A DNA stretch of 64,000 nt from Rhyacophila brunnea (Eukaryota > Arthropoda > Insecta > Trichoptera > Rhyacophilidae), in NCBI GenBank assembly GCA_022495005.1, contig JAGYXB010000375.1:186001-250000 (forward strand), in the 5' to 3' direction. Position 1 is the stretch's first letter; each line of letters begins with the position of its first letter. This document shows, one piece after another, positions 10,271-22,718 of the stretch. Below the pieces are notes generated by a model. That model did no database searches. It worked only from the letters and a program-made list of their open reading frames with translations, and was not told the origin of the DNA. The position numbers were made by a program, and so were the translations under genes.

Positions 10271-12113
10271 ATATTAATATTTTTGTCATAATTTGAAGTC
10301 TCGGGTTAACCTTTCATCATTATAATGCTTTTGTACCTTATCTAAATCTAATTTACTCCATAAAACTTAATAAGCAGGTAACAGCAATATCTATGAATGG
10401 TTAAAACTGTAAGAATCTAGAGAAAGGAGTCTCCTTCCCGATTCTAACGGTCACTAATTGAGATCACTTGTCACCTAAGTTTTATCTTCTTTTAATGGTT
10501 GACATAATATAATATCCTACCTGATTTTATTCGGTTGATGTGAAAAGCTCTCTTCCGAGAATAGTGACATTTCCCTGCGTCATTGTATTGCCAGTAGGTA
10601 TGATTATGCATGCAAGGATTACCGTAAAAGCCTTACGGAAAACCTCCTGCAGCTGAAATCTCTCCGACTTTAACCGTCGCATAGCATTATATCACCACCA
10701 ACGATACTCTACGCATTGAGCGTAGCCGATGTATTATAAAATAATGCATTAGAGTGTTTTGAATCGTGATTTATTTACACTAATATTATGGTGATAGGAT
10801 TCATCCTATCACCAAAATAAAAGAAATTACTGCAACAAATACATCAAAAGAATACAAACATAAACAAAATCAAAAAAGTAACACTCGAGGAGCAATTTTC
10901 TCATATAGTATTGGAATCATTAACCTAATAATCGACATTACACGTGAAGAATAAAAGGCTATATTTTGTACCAGTTGACGATGTCTCATTGAAGTGGACG
11001 GAACCGGTTCTGATTATTAATAATTTAAGTGAAATAAGTACTTTATATTGCGCTGTATTTTAATTATTAAAAATGTCCTTGTAATGAAACAAGTACATAG
11101 ATACATGACTCTGCTAATTTAAATTTCATTCATAAACAGGCAAATACATTGAAGTTAATACCCCATAAAACCATAACCACCCCGCACCACGCCTGATCCT
11201 TATCCTAAATTCAGGACCCTACGTTTAGTGTGTTTATTTTTTATTAATTGGAATATCTCAGGAACAGTTACACATATACTAGGGTCGCCATGCACTCAAG
11301 TTGGCTTTTATTGAATTTACTAAGAATTGACTAAGTTAAGAGTGATAATGGACACGTGAAGCCAAAATTTTAGTAAGTAACAAAAGCTAATACAAGACTG
11401 TCAATAAAAGTAAGTGAAGATACACATTGGCAGTATAACGTAAATTTTATAAATGCAACAAAATTTGCCATCGTGGCCACCAGATCAGACTGTCTGATCT
11501 GGTTGAATCGATGGGACTAGCTCTTTTTTCCTTACACATTTTAGGCTATTCCCAGAAAAATACAATTGAAAGCGACTTACGAAATATGTACCTATATGTT
11601 TCGTAACCATCGTAATAACAGACTGATGACACAAGTGAATGAATGAATATTATTGTATTAGTGACCAAAGCAGAGGCGGTTTGATTTTATTTTAAATTCC
11701 CGCATTTTAAGCAAGACGCGCTCTGACTTGTGGCGAAAGAACATAACATAGTCTTCGATTTCAGACATTGTTTGAGTTACCTAAAAATAGGGTCAGTTGG
11801 CCGTCATCCTTGCAAATATGAACAGACAGTCGATTCAAAATGTAACTTCTCTAGGCCTTTTTTTGGGGCGAGAGAGTCTATTATCTCAAACCTCTTTTAG
11901 TAAGAAAATTTCAACATAAAGTGCTGGTTGTCAATTACTTACTCCTTGATTCGAGTGTCCAATTTTTTGTCATTCTTCACAAAGTACATTAAGCCTGAGT
12001 GTCGCAGTTTATAGAGCGTTGTTGTCCTTTTCAACCAAAACTCCTGCAGATAGCTGATGATATATTGCCACAAGATCTTCACCGGATGAATGATGCGCAA
12101 TTTTGTTATACTA
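10271..12113. other. Long stretch without genes; two small hairpins
   Basis: A 24-base hairpin sits at 10790-10813 (GGTGATAGGAT stem) and a 23-base one at 11480-11502 (CCAGATCAGA stem, 3-base loop). No coding sequence recognised; weak similarity of 11200-11340 to 17690-17850 (GGACCCTACGTTTAG). Confidence 0.4.
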
Positions 12114-12117
12114 CAGG

Positions 12118-12652
12118 AGGTAGGCTACTAAGATCCAATATAAATAGTGCACACTAAATTTTGTCAGTCACACGTATTTGTTTTTATTGAACCAAGATTA
12201 CAATTTAGTGGTTAGTTTTTAAAAATCAAATAAACCCTGCATAAACCAAACCATAATAGTTTCCGGAGACTTTGGGTGATACGACAAAATTGTGCACACT
12301 TTTTCATTCATACGTATTTGTTTTCGTTGGATTAAACATACATATTATTACGCATATTGTTGATTCATTTTTTTTTAATTCATTGAGCTTTGCCTAAACC
12401 AAACAATAATAGATAAAAAATATTATTAGTTATATTTAACATATTATGTATAGCATAGTTTTAAATATTTTATAGATAGACGAGTATTTTTTGACTATTA
12501 TCTAATAATGGCTTGGTCTACGCAGGTTTTAATTAATTTTAAAAACTAATCAATACTACCTGTATATTGTAGTTTTAGTTCAATGAAAACAAATATGTAT
12601 GACTGACAAAGTTTAATTTAAACTATTTATGTCCGATCTTAACAGCCTACCT
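12118..12652. mobile_element. Compound MITE built from repeated monomers
   Basis: TIRs start AGGTAGGCT and end AGCCTACCT; CAGG lies outside each end (12114-12117, 12653-12656), a possible 4-bp TSD. Two direct monomers (about 12130-12260 and 12280-12420) are followed by one inverted monomer (about 12490-12645). Each carries the TCAGTCATAC / TATTTGTTTTCATTGAAC blocks seen at 2158-2470 and 3395-3560. No coding capacity. Confidence 0.65.
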
Positions 12653-12659
12653 CAGGTAC

Positions 12660-12920
12660 AAAAGGTGTACAATTTTACCGGGTGACAGAAGGAAAATCAT
12701 AATTGATAGCGTATCCTTGGTTGTCGTTGGTGCTACTATATGCGGAGATACAAAGATGCGCAGTATTGAATTGTGGGAGAAGTTGCGCAACCTAGACAGG
12801 CAGGGATTTGCGCAAAATGTCCGTTTTGAAATGCTAAAGTTAGCCGCAGGTAAGTCCGCTCTGACTATGAGCTATATACCCGTTAGTCTTGAGTCAAAAC
12901 TTAGTAAGCCAATGCATTAG
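12660..12920 (+). other. Unrecognised open stretch with a strong donor-like site
   Basis: An open frame runs from about 12655 to 12918 (the Met-type start would be TTG at 12717) and contains a CAG|GTAAGT donor-like site at 12849/12850, with the residues ...FEMLKLAA before it. I recognise no protein family. It could be a diverged exon, an element fragment or chance. Confidence 0.25.
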
Positions 12921-13192
12921 ACACTATGGGTCATATTTGCTTCATTTTGAATAGCCATTATATACCTATATTATTTTTGATCATCGTAATACTAAAAGAG
13001 CTTATCGCACACGAGAAAACAATACCTCGTATGCCACATGACACTATTTGTCAATTATATGAAATATATATATATATTATTATCTCTATGATTCCATCAA
13101 ATTAATCACGTATTTTTCGTACTATACTATTAATCTTTTTTACTCTACTAAATGTTTTTTACTAAATTTTTACTCTACTAAATACTCTACTA

Positions 13193-13864
13193 AAATGTCT
13201 CAAAGACAAAAGTGATGAGGAACAGTTTTTCGGACCCTGCGATTATCTGTATTTCTGGCACCCAACTCGAGCAAGTCAGCAGCTACGTCTATCTCGGACA
13301 GCAGGTGTTCATAGACGGAAGCATGCACGATGAAATTGCTCGAAGAACAAAGCTGGGATGGAGTGCTTTCGGACGTCTGAATAGTATCTTCAAGAGTGAC
13401 CTACCATTATGTCTTAAGCGTAGGGTGTTCAACCAATGTGTGCTACCCGTGCTCACGTATGGCTGCGAGACGTGGACCCTCAACACGAGAAATATCCAAA
13501 GGCTAAGAGTCACACAGCGAGGCATGGAGAGGTGCATGTTGGGCATCACGCGAAAGGACCGTAAGATAAACGAATGGGTTAGGAAGCAGACAAGAGTACG
13601 CGATGTAATAGACGTTGCCAAACAGCTGAAATGGAGATGGGCGGGGCACATTGCTCGCCGAAAGGACGGCCGCTGGACAAATGCCGTCATCCAATGGTAC
13701 CCAAGGGGTACGAAACGGCCACAGGGTCGCCCTAAAAGCCGCTGGATTGACGAACTGGTAAAGTTCGGCGGAAATACGTGGCAGCGAACGACACAGGACC
13801 GAGAGAGTTGGAGAAAGCTTGGGGAGGCCTTCATCCAGCAGTGGATTGACCCCGGCTGATGATG
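13193..13864 (+). pseudogene. RTE-like RT 3' fragment, family A copy 2
   Basis: An uninterrupted 215-residue frame (13212-13859) covers the region downstream of the RT catalytic core: the thumb/connector motif LPVLTYGCETWTL, then GITRKDRK, RWAGHIARRKDGRW, GRPKSRWIDEL and QQWIDPG at the stop. The GATGATG tail is short. ACTCTACTA flanks the insertion (13184-13192 and 13865-13873), a 9-bp TSD from target-primed insertion. No YADD motif, so it cannot act as an RT. The intact frame and high similarity to 27987-28342 suggest a recent insertion. Confidence 0.8.
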
Positions 13865-13873
13865 ACTCTACTA

Positions 13874-14000
13874 TTAAGAATTTGTATGCCTTGATAGTGA
13901 TTAGAGAGAGTTTTCTTCATCTCGTGGTTTGTGGCATACGAGGTATTGTTTTATCATGAGCGTTATACTTACTAAATATATATATATATAATATACTTAA
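13874..14000. other. AT-rich, (TA)n
   Basis: Short (TA)n at about 13976-13992, ending in TTAA next to the palindrome. Confidence 0.5.
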
Positions 14001-14243
14001 GGGGGACATGCTCAGCGTACGTCAAAATGGAGCTTTTATGCTATTTTCAGAGCATAACCCTGGACATTCCTTAAACGTTGTAGATAATCTATTTACATAA
14101 TTTTGAAGCCTAATAAAATAAATATAAAGGATAATAAGGCTTCAAATTTATGTAAATAGATTATCTACAACGTTTAAGGAATGTCCAGGATCATGCTTTA
14201 AAAATAGCATAAAAGCTCCATTTTGACGTATTGTTACGTCCCC
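14001..14243. mobile_element. 243-bp near-perfect palindrome (foldback MITE, family T)
   Basis: Arms of about 110 bases pair almost perfectly (GGACATGCTCAGCGTACGTC at the left; the right end reads into GACGTATTGTTACGTCCCC) around an AT-rich loop near 14115-14130. Each arm equals the first 120 or so bases of the longer repeats at 26099-26806 and 36778-37507. TTAA precedes the left end (13997-14000) but does not follow the right end. Confidence 0.75.
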
Positions 14244-15329
14244 AAAAAGCGGAGTAGTTTAAGTAAGATAGTTTATCACTTTCACTAGTTCTTTTAGGTT
14301 TTGTAATTACGAATTTAAATAGTCTTTATACTTGTAAAGGTATTATTTGCTATTTTATTATTATACAGAGGACTATGAAAATAGGACTCTGTTAAAGTCT
14401 TTTTTGTTTAGTCAGGAATAGCGAAAAAAGAGCGGAAATGTTCACAGGAGATATCAAATTAAAAGATAAGAACTTTTGATAGATGTTTGATTTATTAAAC
14501 GGAGAAGAATTACAGTAATACAAATATTACAATTGACAGAAAGCCAACTTACAATACAAGAGGTACAATGGTTGACGGAGAACTAACAATTTCATTACGT
14601 GCACAATGGTAGATATATGGAAAGAAATAATGTTCTAGAAACTTCTAATTATCAACACAAATAACATTATATTATTGTTTTGTGGTTTTATGGAATTAAT
14701 TAAAATAATTGAATCAATATTTAAATTAACAATATTATTGATATCAGAGAGGATGCTGTTGTTATCAGAGGAAGTTGCAGTTTCTCTAATTAGAATCTGT
14801 TATCTACTTATTGATTTTATGCACAACAGTACGCTGAGCATGTGGGCCGTTAAGTACCTACTTAAAAATCAGTAAGTAAAATGTATAAAGTATTATATAT
14901 ATTCTTTCATTTGATACATTATATTATTATGAGAAAACTTTGAGATATTATATCATGAAAAAATTACTTACATATATTTTAAAAATTAGTTTCATTATAA
15001 TACTATGCTTGGTATTTTTACAATGTTTACTCACTCGATTTCCTAGTGAATCAAATCAACGTGGTTGAATATTTTCAATTTAAAAATAGGATTATAAATA
15101 ATATTAACTTTTTTCTTAGGAGTAAATAATATAACTAGGTATTTCATCTAATTGTATTTTTCTTTTGATATTCTTTGCCTCTTACACTGAAATTACAGGA
15201 ATTGCCAACAATCTTCTTTCATTTATAGAGCGTTCCTGCGCTGATCTTGTGGCTTCAATCATTATTAGTTAACCTCATACAATCATAATATAATATATTA
15301 TATACTTATATATTCTTTTTAACACTATA
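14244..15329. other. Long AT-rich stretch, nothing recognised
   Basis: Several short ORFs without recognisable content. Confidence 0.4.
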
Positions 15330-15545
15330 ACTGGCCATGATGCCCAATATCATTAGTTTAGTTAGTAATAGAAGTGAACCAATCACAACCATCCAGACTT
15401 GACAAAATCACATGAATACGCTGGCCTTCCATTCGGGAGCTCTGGATTCGACCCGATAGGGGCACAATATATTTGTGATTTTCTCAAAGCCTGGGTGTTT
15501 ATGATTGTTCAAAATTACTAACAACCACCTCGTACGAAAAAGCAA
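15330..15545 (+). repeat. SINE family S2, copy 1
   Basis: Starts GGCCATGATGCCCAAT, has a B-box-like TGGATTCGACCC at about 15441, and the body TTTTCTCAAAGCCTGGGTGT. Shares head and body with 40036-40215. Probably tRNA-derived and RNA polymerase III-dependent, by family logic. Confidence 0.5.
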
Positions 15546-15853
15546 GGACATGGTTATTAATAATTTAAAAAAAATCCTTTTGTCAAAATTATATTTTACG
15601 AAAAAGACGCAACCTTCGTGGAACCATAATTGAGAAACACTGTTCCAATTATTTATTAAAAAAAAAAAAACCGAAAACATAACAAATACCTTGCAAGTAC
15701 CTACCAATACGTGATTATCTGACAATATGTATTTAGTTTAACTTATGGTGCCCGATATTTCTGTGTTGAAATTCTCAAACTGATTATACTTAATTATTAC
15801 TTCAACAATGATGATAGCGATTGCTCTTTTAAAGTATTTCTTTTTACTTCTTC
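15546..15853. other. No gene recognised
   Basis: Poly(A) run at about 15658-15671, which could be the tail of the upstream SINE or a decayed retroelement. Nothing else seen. Confidence 0.35.
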
Positions 15854-16265
15854 GTGGGTTCATTTACAATCCGTATATACTGGCAAATATTAATTTTCAT
15901 GTTCCCACCAATATCACTCATTTCTACGGTCTTCATGATACCCCGTCGCAGAACGGATGTGATGTTTCATGATGCTGTGTATCGTGCGATTAACTTATTT
16001 GATAGCACCAGAAAGGTTTATTTATTTTTATTAACTATAGCATATTATTATGGACGTGTTAAATAGGTTAAATTTATAATTTTATTTATCATTTTACTTT
16101 AATATCTACAATCTACATAAACGCGTACTTTCTTTTCTACTTTCTTGTTATATCGGTTGCTATTTGTAATTAAGTCATTTTAATAATTTGTATCTATTAT
16201 GTATTATGGCGCATTGACCAATCGCTGTAATGCCATAATACTCTTTTCTAAATAAATAAATAATT
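15854..16265 (+). pseudogene. LINE RT C-terminal remnant
   Basis: The frame includes MIPRRRTDVMFHDAVYRAIN, matching the PR.RT....P..R..N pattern of the LINE family L C-terminus, and stops at 16066. The UTR ends in AATAAATAAATAATTGAATG, a tail like those of family L. 5'-truncated. Confidence 0.5.
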
Positions 16266-17505
16266 GAATGAATTAAACCAATTATAATTAATGCGCTCGC
16301 ATGCTGACGTTAGCCCATCCCCTCCAATTGCATCTGCAAAATATCTGCAGAGAAATATATTAAATAATACATTGTGCTTAATACAATGCAAAACCATGTA
16401 AGTATCATTGTGCTGTGCAGTCGGATAATAAGCAACTGTGATTTAGCAAATGCAAGGATTTAACCGGTTTACTCGTGAGCTGTTTCAGCTTTTAAAATGT
16501 ATTATTATATTTAATCTATGATTTGACACAACTAAGTTAAAATTTGTTGAGTTGGTAATGTGGTATTTCGGATAAAACACATTATAACTAGTTGCCCGCA
16601 TATTCAGTAACTGTAAAATTATCAACAATTTGGTTTTAAAGTTTTTAAACCATATAATTATATTAATACTATCGACCGAAGGTATTTAATGGAATTTGAA
16701 TTTTAATTCTAATGGATTTAAGTTTTGTACTATTCTATTTTAGTTTTTTTTTTGCAACCGGGGTTTTGACTGATATCATAGATATATCTCATTAGTTAAC
16801 TCCATTAATTTCCAATACGTCACCATTGTTCCCAGAATGGACAATTTCACACCTCTTGAGTGTCGTATATTTATTGTTTATAATTACTAATGATCTATTA
16901 TTAGGTTTGACGATTTATTATACGCTTATCGAATGTATTGTTATTGATAAGATATGGTTTTTTTACAAATACTTGACTTAATAGGTAGGTGATAAGTTTT
17001 TACCTACTTTATTGTATTGATCTGTTATGTAAGTTAGAGTTAGGAGTGTACATTGTCAGTGTGTGTTTGCCTTTTGGTGAGGGTACACAGTGCCTGAAGA
17101 TGCCGAAAGGCGAAACCCAGGTCGCAAAAAACGACTCAAATGGAATAGTACAAAACTTAAATCCATTAGAATTCATAGCATGATACACTAAATCATATAT
17201 TGACCAACTGAGAAATGTGGTTCAGGAAGTTGATGATCAAAGTCTCGTAGACGGCTAAACGGACGAATAAGTAAATAATTAGGAAACCAAAAATTCAAGA
17301 AACTTCTCAGTTTACCTACGTTTGACTCTACAATTTTTTGATTCCGCAGAGACGATGACAGTCAAGAAGATTTCGTTATTTTGCTTGGATCAATGATCTA
17401 AGACGAGGAGGAAGAGCTTTCTTTAGACATTTAAGTTAATAACCCCACCAAACCACAGCCTCCATTTTCAACCACTTTTTCTTCTTTAATCATGTCCGCC
17501 TGTTA
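16266..17505. other. AT-rich stretch with one repeat-like motif
   Basis: At 17093-17125 CCTGAAGATGCCGAAAGGCG with a following AAACCC resembles a CTGAAGATG..GAAAC motif often found inside arthropod repeats. A 64-residue ORF overlapping it has no recognisable family. Confidence 0.35.
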
Positions 17506-17610
17506 GTTGGATCATATGGACTCCACACCACGCCTCCAAGAATCCCTGTCGCTCGCCAGTCTTCTTGCGTCGTTCCCGGTCATGCCATCATCCCGTATCT
17601 GCGCTGTATA
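17506..17610 (-). pseudogene. Short non-LTR RT C-terminal scrap
   Basis: On the minus strand the frame ends DGMTGNDARRLASDRDSWRR and a few residues later a stop at 17512, the ..A.DR..WR.. end typical of RTE/R-type non-LTR reverse transcriptases. Heavily truncated. Confidence 0.5.
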
Positions 17611-17924
17611 CACTATGTTAATAGTATTCCAGATATACGCCACCTGGATTCCGGTTGGTCCGAAGAACAAACAAGCTAGGTCGCACCACACTTGGTTCTC
17701 ATCGGGCGTATCAAAGGACCCTACGTTTAGGTTTAAAGCATCAGTATTTTTATGAGTCTCTCTTTCTCCCAGGAGCAGTTTCCCAAGACTGAGGTTTACA
17801 TACACTCAAATGTGCTTTGACTGTTTGTTTTAAGTCCACGTGGGAGAGAGCAGAGCATAGAAACAAATGCTAATGACCGGTAAAAAAATGTTCCAACAAT
17901 CTAAGTCTAAGTAAAGAGATCTTC

Positions 17925-18672
17925 CTCCTGACTAGGGAATCCAATCCCGAGCCAAAATTCTGATAATGGGATTTCGGGATTACAATTTGACAATCCCGGG
18001 CTTGACATTTTTTTCCATTATTAATATAAAATTTTTATATTTACAAATAACATTGATAAAATCGGTCAAAAATAAATCTAGTAAGTATAATTTATACTAT
18101 TTAAGACATTTATTGTTAATATTGTATACGTTCAATCTTGGAAATACATAAGTTTAATGGAGTAAATAATATTGTAATATAAATAATGATGTGAATATAA
18201 TATGACATTGCTGTTTATGATAGTAAAGACTTAATGAATAGGTTAGCGTGATTTAAAATAGTAAAGTAAATCATGGTGTACTTATGGCCTTTCCGCTTCA
18301 TAAATCTAATTAGTCAGCCAAATATGAAACTCCCGTAAAACGTATGAGATCATGGTGGAATTACCTTGTTAGTAGTGCGAATCATTGTTTTTTCCAATCT
18401 TTCTCATTTTTATTAATTTATGTGAAAAAATAAAATTAATCGGCAACTTACACATGGGTATAATTCAAATTTCATTCAAACTCAGTTTATTTCTAATGTA
18501 GTTATTTGTTATTAAAAGTATTTTTTCTGTTATATTTTCGTTTTTATTTTATTTTCCATAAAAATTGATAAAAAATCAATCCCGAGAGTTTCGGGGTTGT
18601 GTTTATCAATCCCGGGATTCATAGGTATCGAAAATAGCTCGGGATCCCGGGATTGGAATCCCTACTCCTGAT
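17925..18672. mobile_element. hAT MITE family N1, copy 1, with 8-bp TSD
   Basis: The element is 17933-18664 (732 bp). TIRs are TAGGGAATCCAATCCCGAG and its counterpart ending CCGGGATTGGAATCCCTA, with further CCCGGGAT-type subterminal repeats. Flanks CTCCTGAC (17925-17932) and CTCCTGAT (18665-18672) are an 8-bp TSD with one change. The ends resemble Ac-type hAT termini. The interior is AT-rich with no transposase. Confidence 0.85.
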
Positions 18673-19625
18673 GGTATGATGTTGCAAACTCTTTCAGACA
18701 GATGTATCAAATCAAAAATACCACGGATTTTCCACTGACTCTCCACAAACAAGCTGTAGAGAAGGCTAAATAAACATTAGTAAAAACTATATAACAAACA
18801 AATACTTAAATATAATATTAAATTTCTCTTCTGTAAAGTTTCAAATTTTCACTGTAGCCCTTTTGACTTATCGAGTTCGAAATATATAATAACCTTTAGT
18901 AAAAGGCCTCTCCAAAAGACATTCAAGGAGCGTAGCTATCTTTTGGATATAATTCAAAAAGATTTTCTTTGCAAATAAAAATTCTCCCGGGGATAGCATG
19001 ACATTATTTCCAAACCAAGGTTTTTTAATGCCAGATTCCTTCTGCCGTGGGGAGTAAAAATAAAATTGGATATGATACAACCAGCCTATGTTTAGTATCA
19101 CGCCGCAACTAACATTATGGCTAACTAACACTAACACATTCTTTTTGATGTGTAAACTTTTTTGATCGCTTTTAACCCCCTTAATTTCATACTGTATGGT
19201 ACAGAAAAATATGATAAAAACCTAATCGAATTACCACTAGCAGGTCGAAGAAGGGGGGTGCGAATTTCTTCGTAGAGTGATCGTGTGGTAACAGTGACAT
19301 AATCCTGAATGGCCTTCGTAGTGCGTATGCTTGATTAACACTTTATGGCTATTCAACAACATTTTTAGCGTAGTTGAATAACATTGGTAGGCTTAGAAAT
19401 CAATATGGTTTTGTCCTTGGTGGTCTCTTTGAAGCGGACTAAACCGGTCGTCAGTATTATTAAACCAAGGACCTTTTAATTAATATTTAATTACCGCATT
19501 CAAATAACATGCTAATTATATCTAATAGGCACCTGATGGGCAACGCACCAGTTGTATAATCTGTATAATAATTCATTACATATCATCAGGGTAATACTGA
19601 GAAATGCCAACTATAAAACATAATA
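18673..19625. other. No gene recognised
   Basis: An 89-residue minus ORF at 18868-19137 has no recognisable features. 19430-19460 (GCGGACTAAACCGGTCGTC) resembles 10990-11015. Confidence 0.35.
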
Positions 19626-19635
19626 CTATCTAGAA

Positions 19636-20076
19636 CCCGTGATCACATATGCGTGTGAAACATGGACCCTAAGTAAAAGAGAGATCCATAAACTTATAGT
19701 AGCAGAACGTGGTATGGAGAGGTGTATGCTGGGCATAACGCGAAAGGACAAAAAGAGGAATGAGTGGATAAGGAAACAGACAAGGGTTTGCGATGTAATA
19801 GAGTTTATTAAAAGCCTTAAATGCAGATGGGCTGGACACATAGCTCGAAGAAGAGACAATCGTTGGACAAATCTAGTCATCCAGTGGTATCCAAGAAGTA
19901 CAAAACGTCCGCAAGGTAGACCTAGAGGCCGCTGGATCGATGAAATGATAAAGTTCTGCGGAAGTACGTGGCAACGCAATGCACAGGACCGAGAGAATTG
20001 GAAGCAGCTTGAAGAGGCCTTCATCCAGTAGTGGATAGATTCAGGCTAATGAAGATGATGATAATGATGATGATGG
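19636..20076 (+). pseudogene. RTE-like RT 3' fragment, family B copy 1
   Basis: Encodes ITYACETWTLSKREI, GITRKDKKRNEW, RWAGHIARRRDNRW, GRPRGRWIDEM and EEAFIQ, then a stop where family A has QQWIDPG. The (GATGAT)n tail is at 20050-20076. CTATCTAGAA flanks it at 19626-19635 and 20077-20086, a 10-bp perfect TSD. Related to but distinct from family A; 38289-38736 is another copy. Confidence 0.8.
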
Positions 20077-20086
20077 CTATCTAGAA

Positions 20087-21348
20087 TATAGTCAATAACT
20101 GTTCTAATGTGCATAGTAATTCTACTAAATATTCTCTATTCAGTATTCATGGCTACCAAGTGTAATTAATTGTATGTGTAATAGTTACTGTTACACAATG
20201 CTAATGAACTACCCCTTCTTAGTAAACCTAATACTCACTGAGTAATATTACTGCACCCCTTTGTAGGTAAAACAAACATAATATTACACGAGTTCACTGT
20301 TGTATGCATCCCGTGCAAAGAGGCCCGTAATGCTCTCTGCAGATGCAATCTCGGAACACCGAACTGCACTTGTATGCATTTCTACTTCTAATTACATGCG
20401 GGTGCTTGCATCTACCTGGTGCATTTCTCCAGTACTTACTCTAAGTTAATTGAGGAGGCCTAGTAATCGAGATACACGACTAAGGCTTGGACCATTGCTC
20501 TAATCTGTAGTTAACATGATTGCTTGTTTCGTATAACGGTATTCGATTATAATGATAGTGTTATGTTCTCGTGTTTACAGCCGACGTATAGCATAGGTCT
20601 GGTTTCTACAATACCGAATTAATTGGTGTAACTTCATCTGTATGCGGTAGTGGTAGTATATGATGCAACAAATATTCCAACATAATTCTATGATAGTAAC
20701 CAAAATTTAATAGCGTCCAGCAATTAAAAGTTAACACATGCGACTATAATATTCTGTCATCTTTTTACAAATGGTCCACAGTAAATCCCGTTGATCCTGA
20801 CAAAAAATTGTAATGTTTTATTCAACAAAAGAAATAAAAAACAAAAACAGCGATCCATAGGCAAAATGTATCTATATACATTACAATTAGCAATCCCGCA
20901 AGCTGCTAATTACAATATTTCGTCCTTTGGATGAGTATTTTTTTTAAATCTATATAATATAGAAGAACACTATTATTGTAGACGCAAACCATTAAGTTAT
21001 TAATTTTTAATAGTATTAGTTTGAGTTTATATGCGCGATACCTCTACAATAAAAAGGATTTCAAGTTATGCACATTTATATTTTTTGTAAAATTCGATGT
21101 TTTGTTTTAAATAAATATAAAAACATTAAAACTATGAATCAGTCAAAAAATCTCTTAGACAAAACATGGAAAACTCAATAAACTAAATTTCAATATTAAA
21201 TGCGACCATAAAATATTTGTAATAATAAGAACCCTTAACAAATTCACATTTTACAACATTTTTTTTACAATTGTAAGTTTATATTTGAATTAAAATAAGT
21301 AAAAAATATTTTTCTTTTTAATATTTTCAGATTCATATTATGTATTAA
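20087..21348. other. No gene or repeat recognised
   Basis: 20290-20460 is less AT-rich, with repeated TGCATNTCT-like words. No coding match. Confidence 0.35.
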
Positions 21349-21394
21349 TTTTCTAGTTTATATAAAAACTAGATATATTATATAAACTAGAAAA
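21349..21394. repeat. Perfect 17-bp-stem hairpin
   Basis: TTTTCTAGTTTATATAA at 21349-21365 is exactly complementary to 21378-21394, with a 12-base loop. Purely a sequence observation; its AT-rich stem argues against a strong functional claim. Confidence 0.6.
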
Positions 21395-21539
21395 TAAGTA
21401 GATAATACAATCATAGATAGATATATATATATATACATAATATTTATATTCGTAGGTTATATACATATTCATTAGATATAGTCAATTAACTGTCATTTAC
21501 TTTTGTTTGTAAAAAATAAAAAGGCTTTTTATTATTTAT

Positions 21540-21665
21540 TTATTTATGTATTAATTAATACAGTTTAAATTGTAAATTATCAAAAAATTTCTCAAATTTT
21601 AAGCTTCGTATTTTTCCACTAGGTGCATCTGGTAGGTAGAGGTATTGCCTTGATGCCGATATGCA
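21540..21665. repeat. Half copy of the 6165-6435 MITE
   Basis: Matches 6325-6440 (ATTAATTAATACAGTT, AAATTGTAAATTATCAAAAA, GGTGCATCTGGTAGGTA, TTGATGCCGAT). Only the right arm is present. Confidence 0.55.
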
Positions 21666-22718
21666 TATGTAATAGTTTGGTTAAAAAAAACAATGGGGAA
21701 AGTATACAAGCTAATTTGATATAGGAGGACAAAAATATCAATAACCCACATTAAAAAAACTTACATAACATAAGTATATATTGTAATCTACCATAATTGG
21801 CATTAATAGATGCCTGAAAATGAAGAGCAAAATAACAAATTTCACTTCGGTCGCATGTGGCTGGTATTTTGAATATATCAATACGAATTGTATTAGTTAC
21901 AGCATGATATTAAACTGAAAAAAATAATCTAATTAGTACTCTCGTGGATATGTATAAACATCGCACATTTATGTGTATGTTATATTGTATTACGATAATC
22001 ATAATTATCGTAAAATAACTCATTCTAATTCATTAAAATTCTCATTAGAAATGAATTTTTACAACACTTGTTACCATAACTGATGACCTCGTGTACAGTA
22101 AATATATTAGCACAATAACGAAGTGAAAACAGCGTGTATATATGTATTTTAACAGGCGACAGCGTGAAACGGCGCCTTTACTCGACCATACGCATGACGT
22201 TGACTGTTTGGGATTATGTCATTGTTTCCACGCGTTTACTCCTCACCGAAATTATAATCTAGCCCCACGCCGGCTTTTGTTGCGCATAACGTATTTTCGT
22301 TGGTTTCTACTAGAATCTAGAAAGTCCGATCAAGTAAAGCATACTTGAACTGCCTAGAGTGATAACTCACATATTCCAAAATTCGAATTTTGAGATAATC
22401 TTAAAAAAATTCCAGATATTAATGAATTATATATTAATGAATTAATGAGTGAATGAGTCCATTTACATTTTTTTAAATATATGTAATACTCCTAACCCTG
22501 CACACATCACATTATGATAAATAATAGAGCTTCCTGATTGGTTAGAACGACCTTGATGACAGAACTCATATTGTTCATTAAATAATGTGAGTTATGAAAC
22601 CAACAGTCAACTTTGTAAACGATTTTCGCATAGTTTAAAGTGCCTTTTGATAGCCAACTATTTTTCTTTATATGTATATATTAATGCCTTTAGAATCACT
22701 TTGTATATTTAAATAAAA
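21666..22718. other. No gene recognised
   Basis: Includes a hairpin TTACGATAAT...ATTATCGTAA at about 21991-22014 and a less AT-rich patch at 22150-22300 (68-residue ORF, no recognised family). Confidence 0.35.

Noticed and set aside
13060..13080. (TA)n tracts here and at 13976, 21420, 40228 and 61140
   Set aside because: Ordinary microsatellites in AT-rich DNA.
13212..13859. A complete host or RT gene
   Set aside because: Flanked by TSDs, lacks the RT catalytic core and is repeated elsewhere; it is a truncated retro-insertion.
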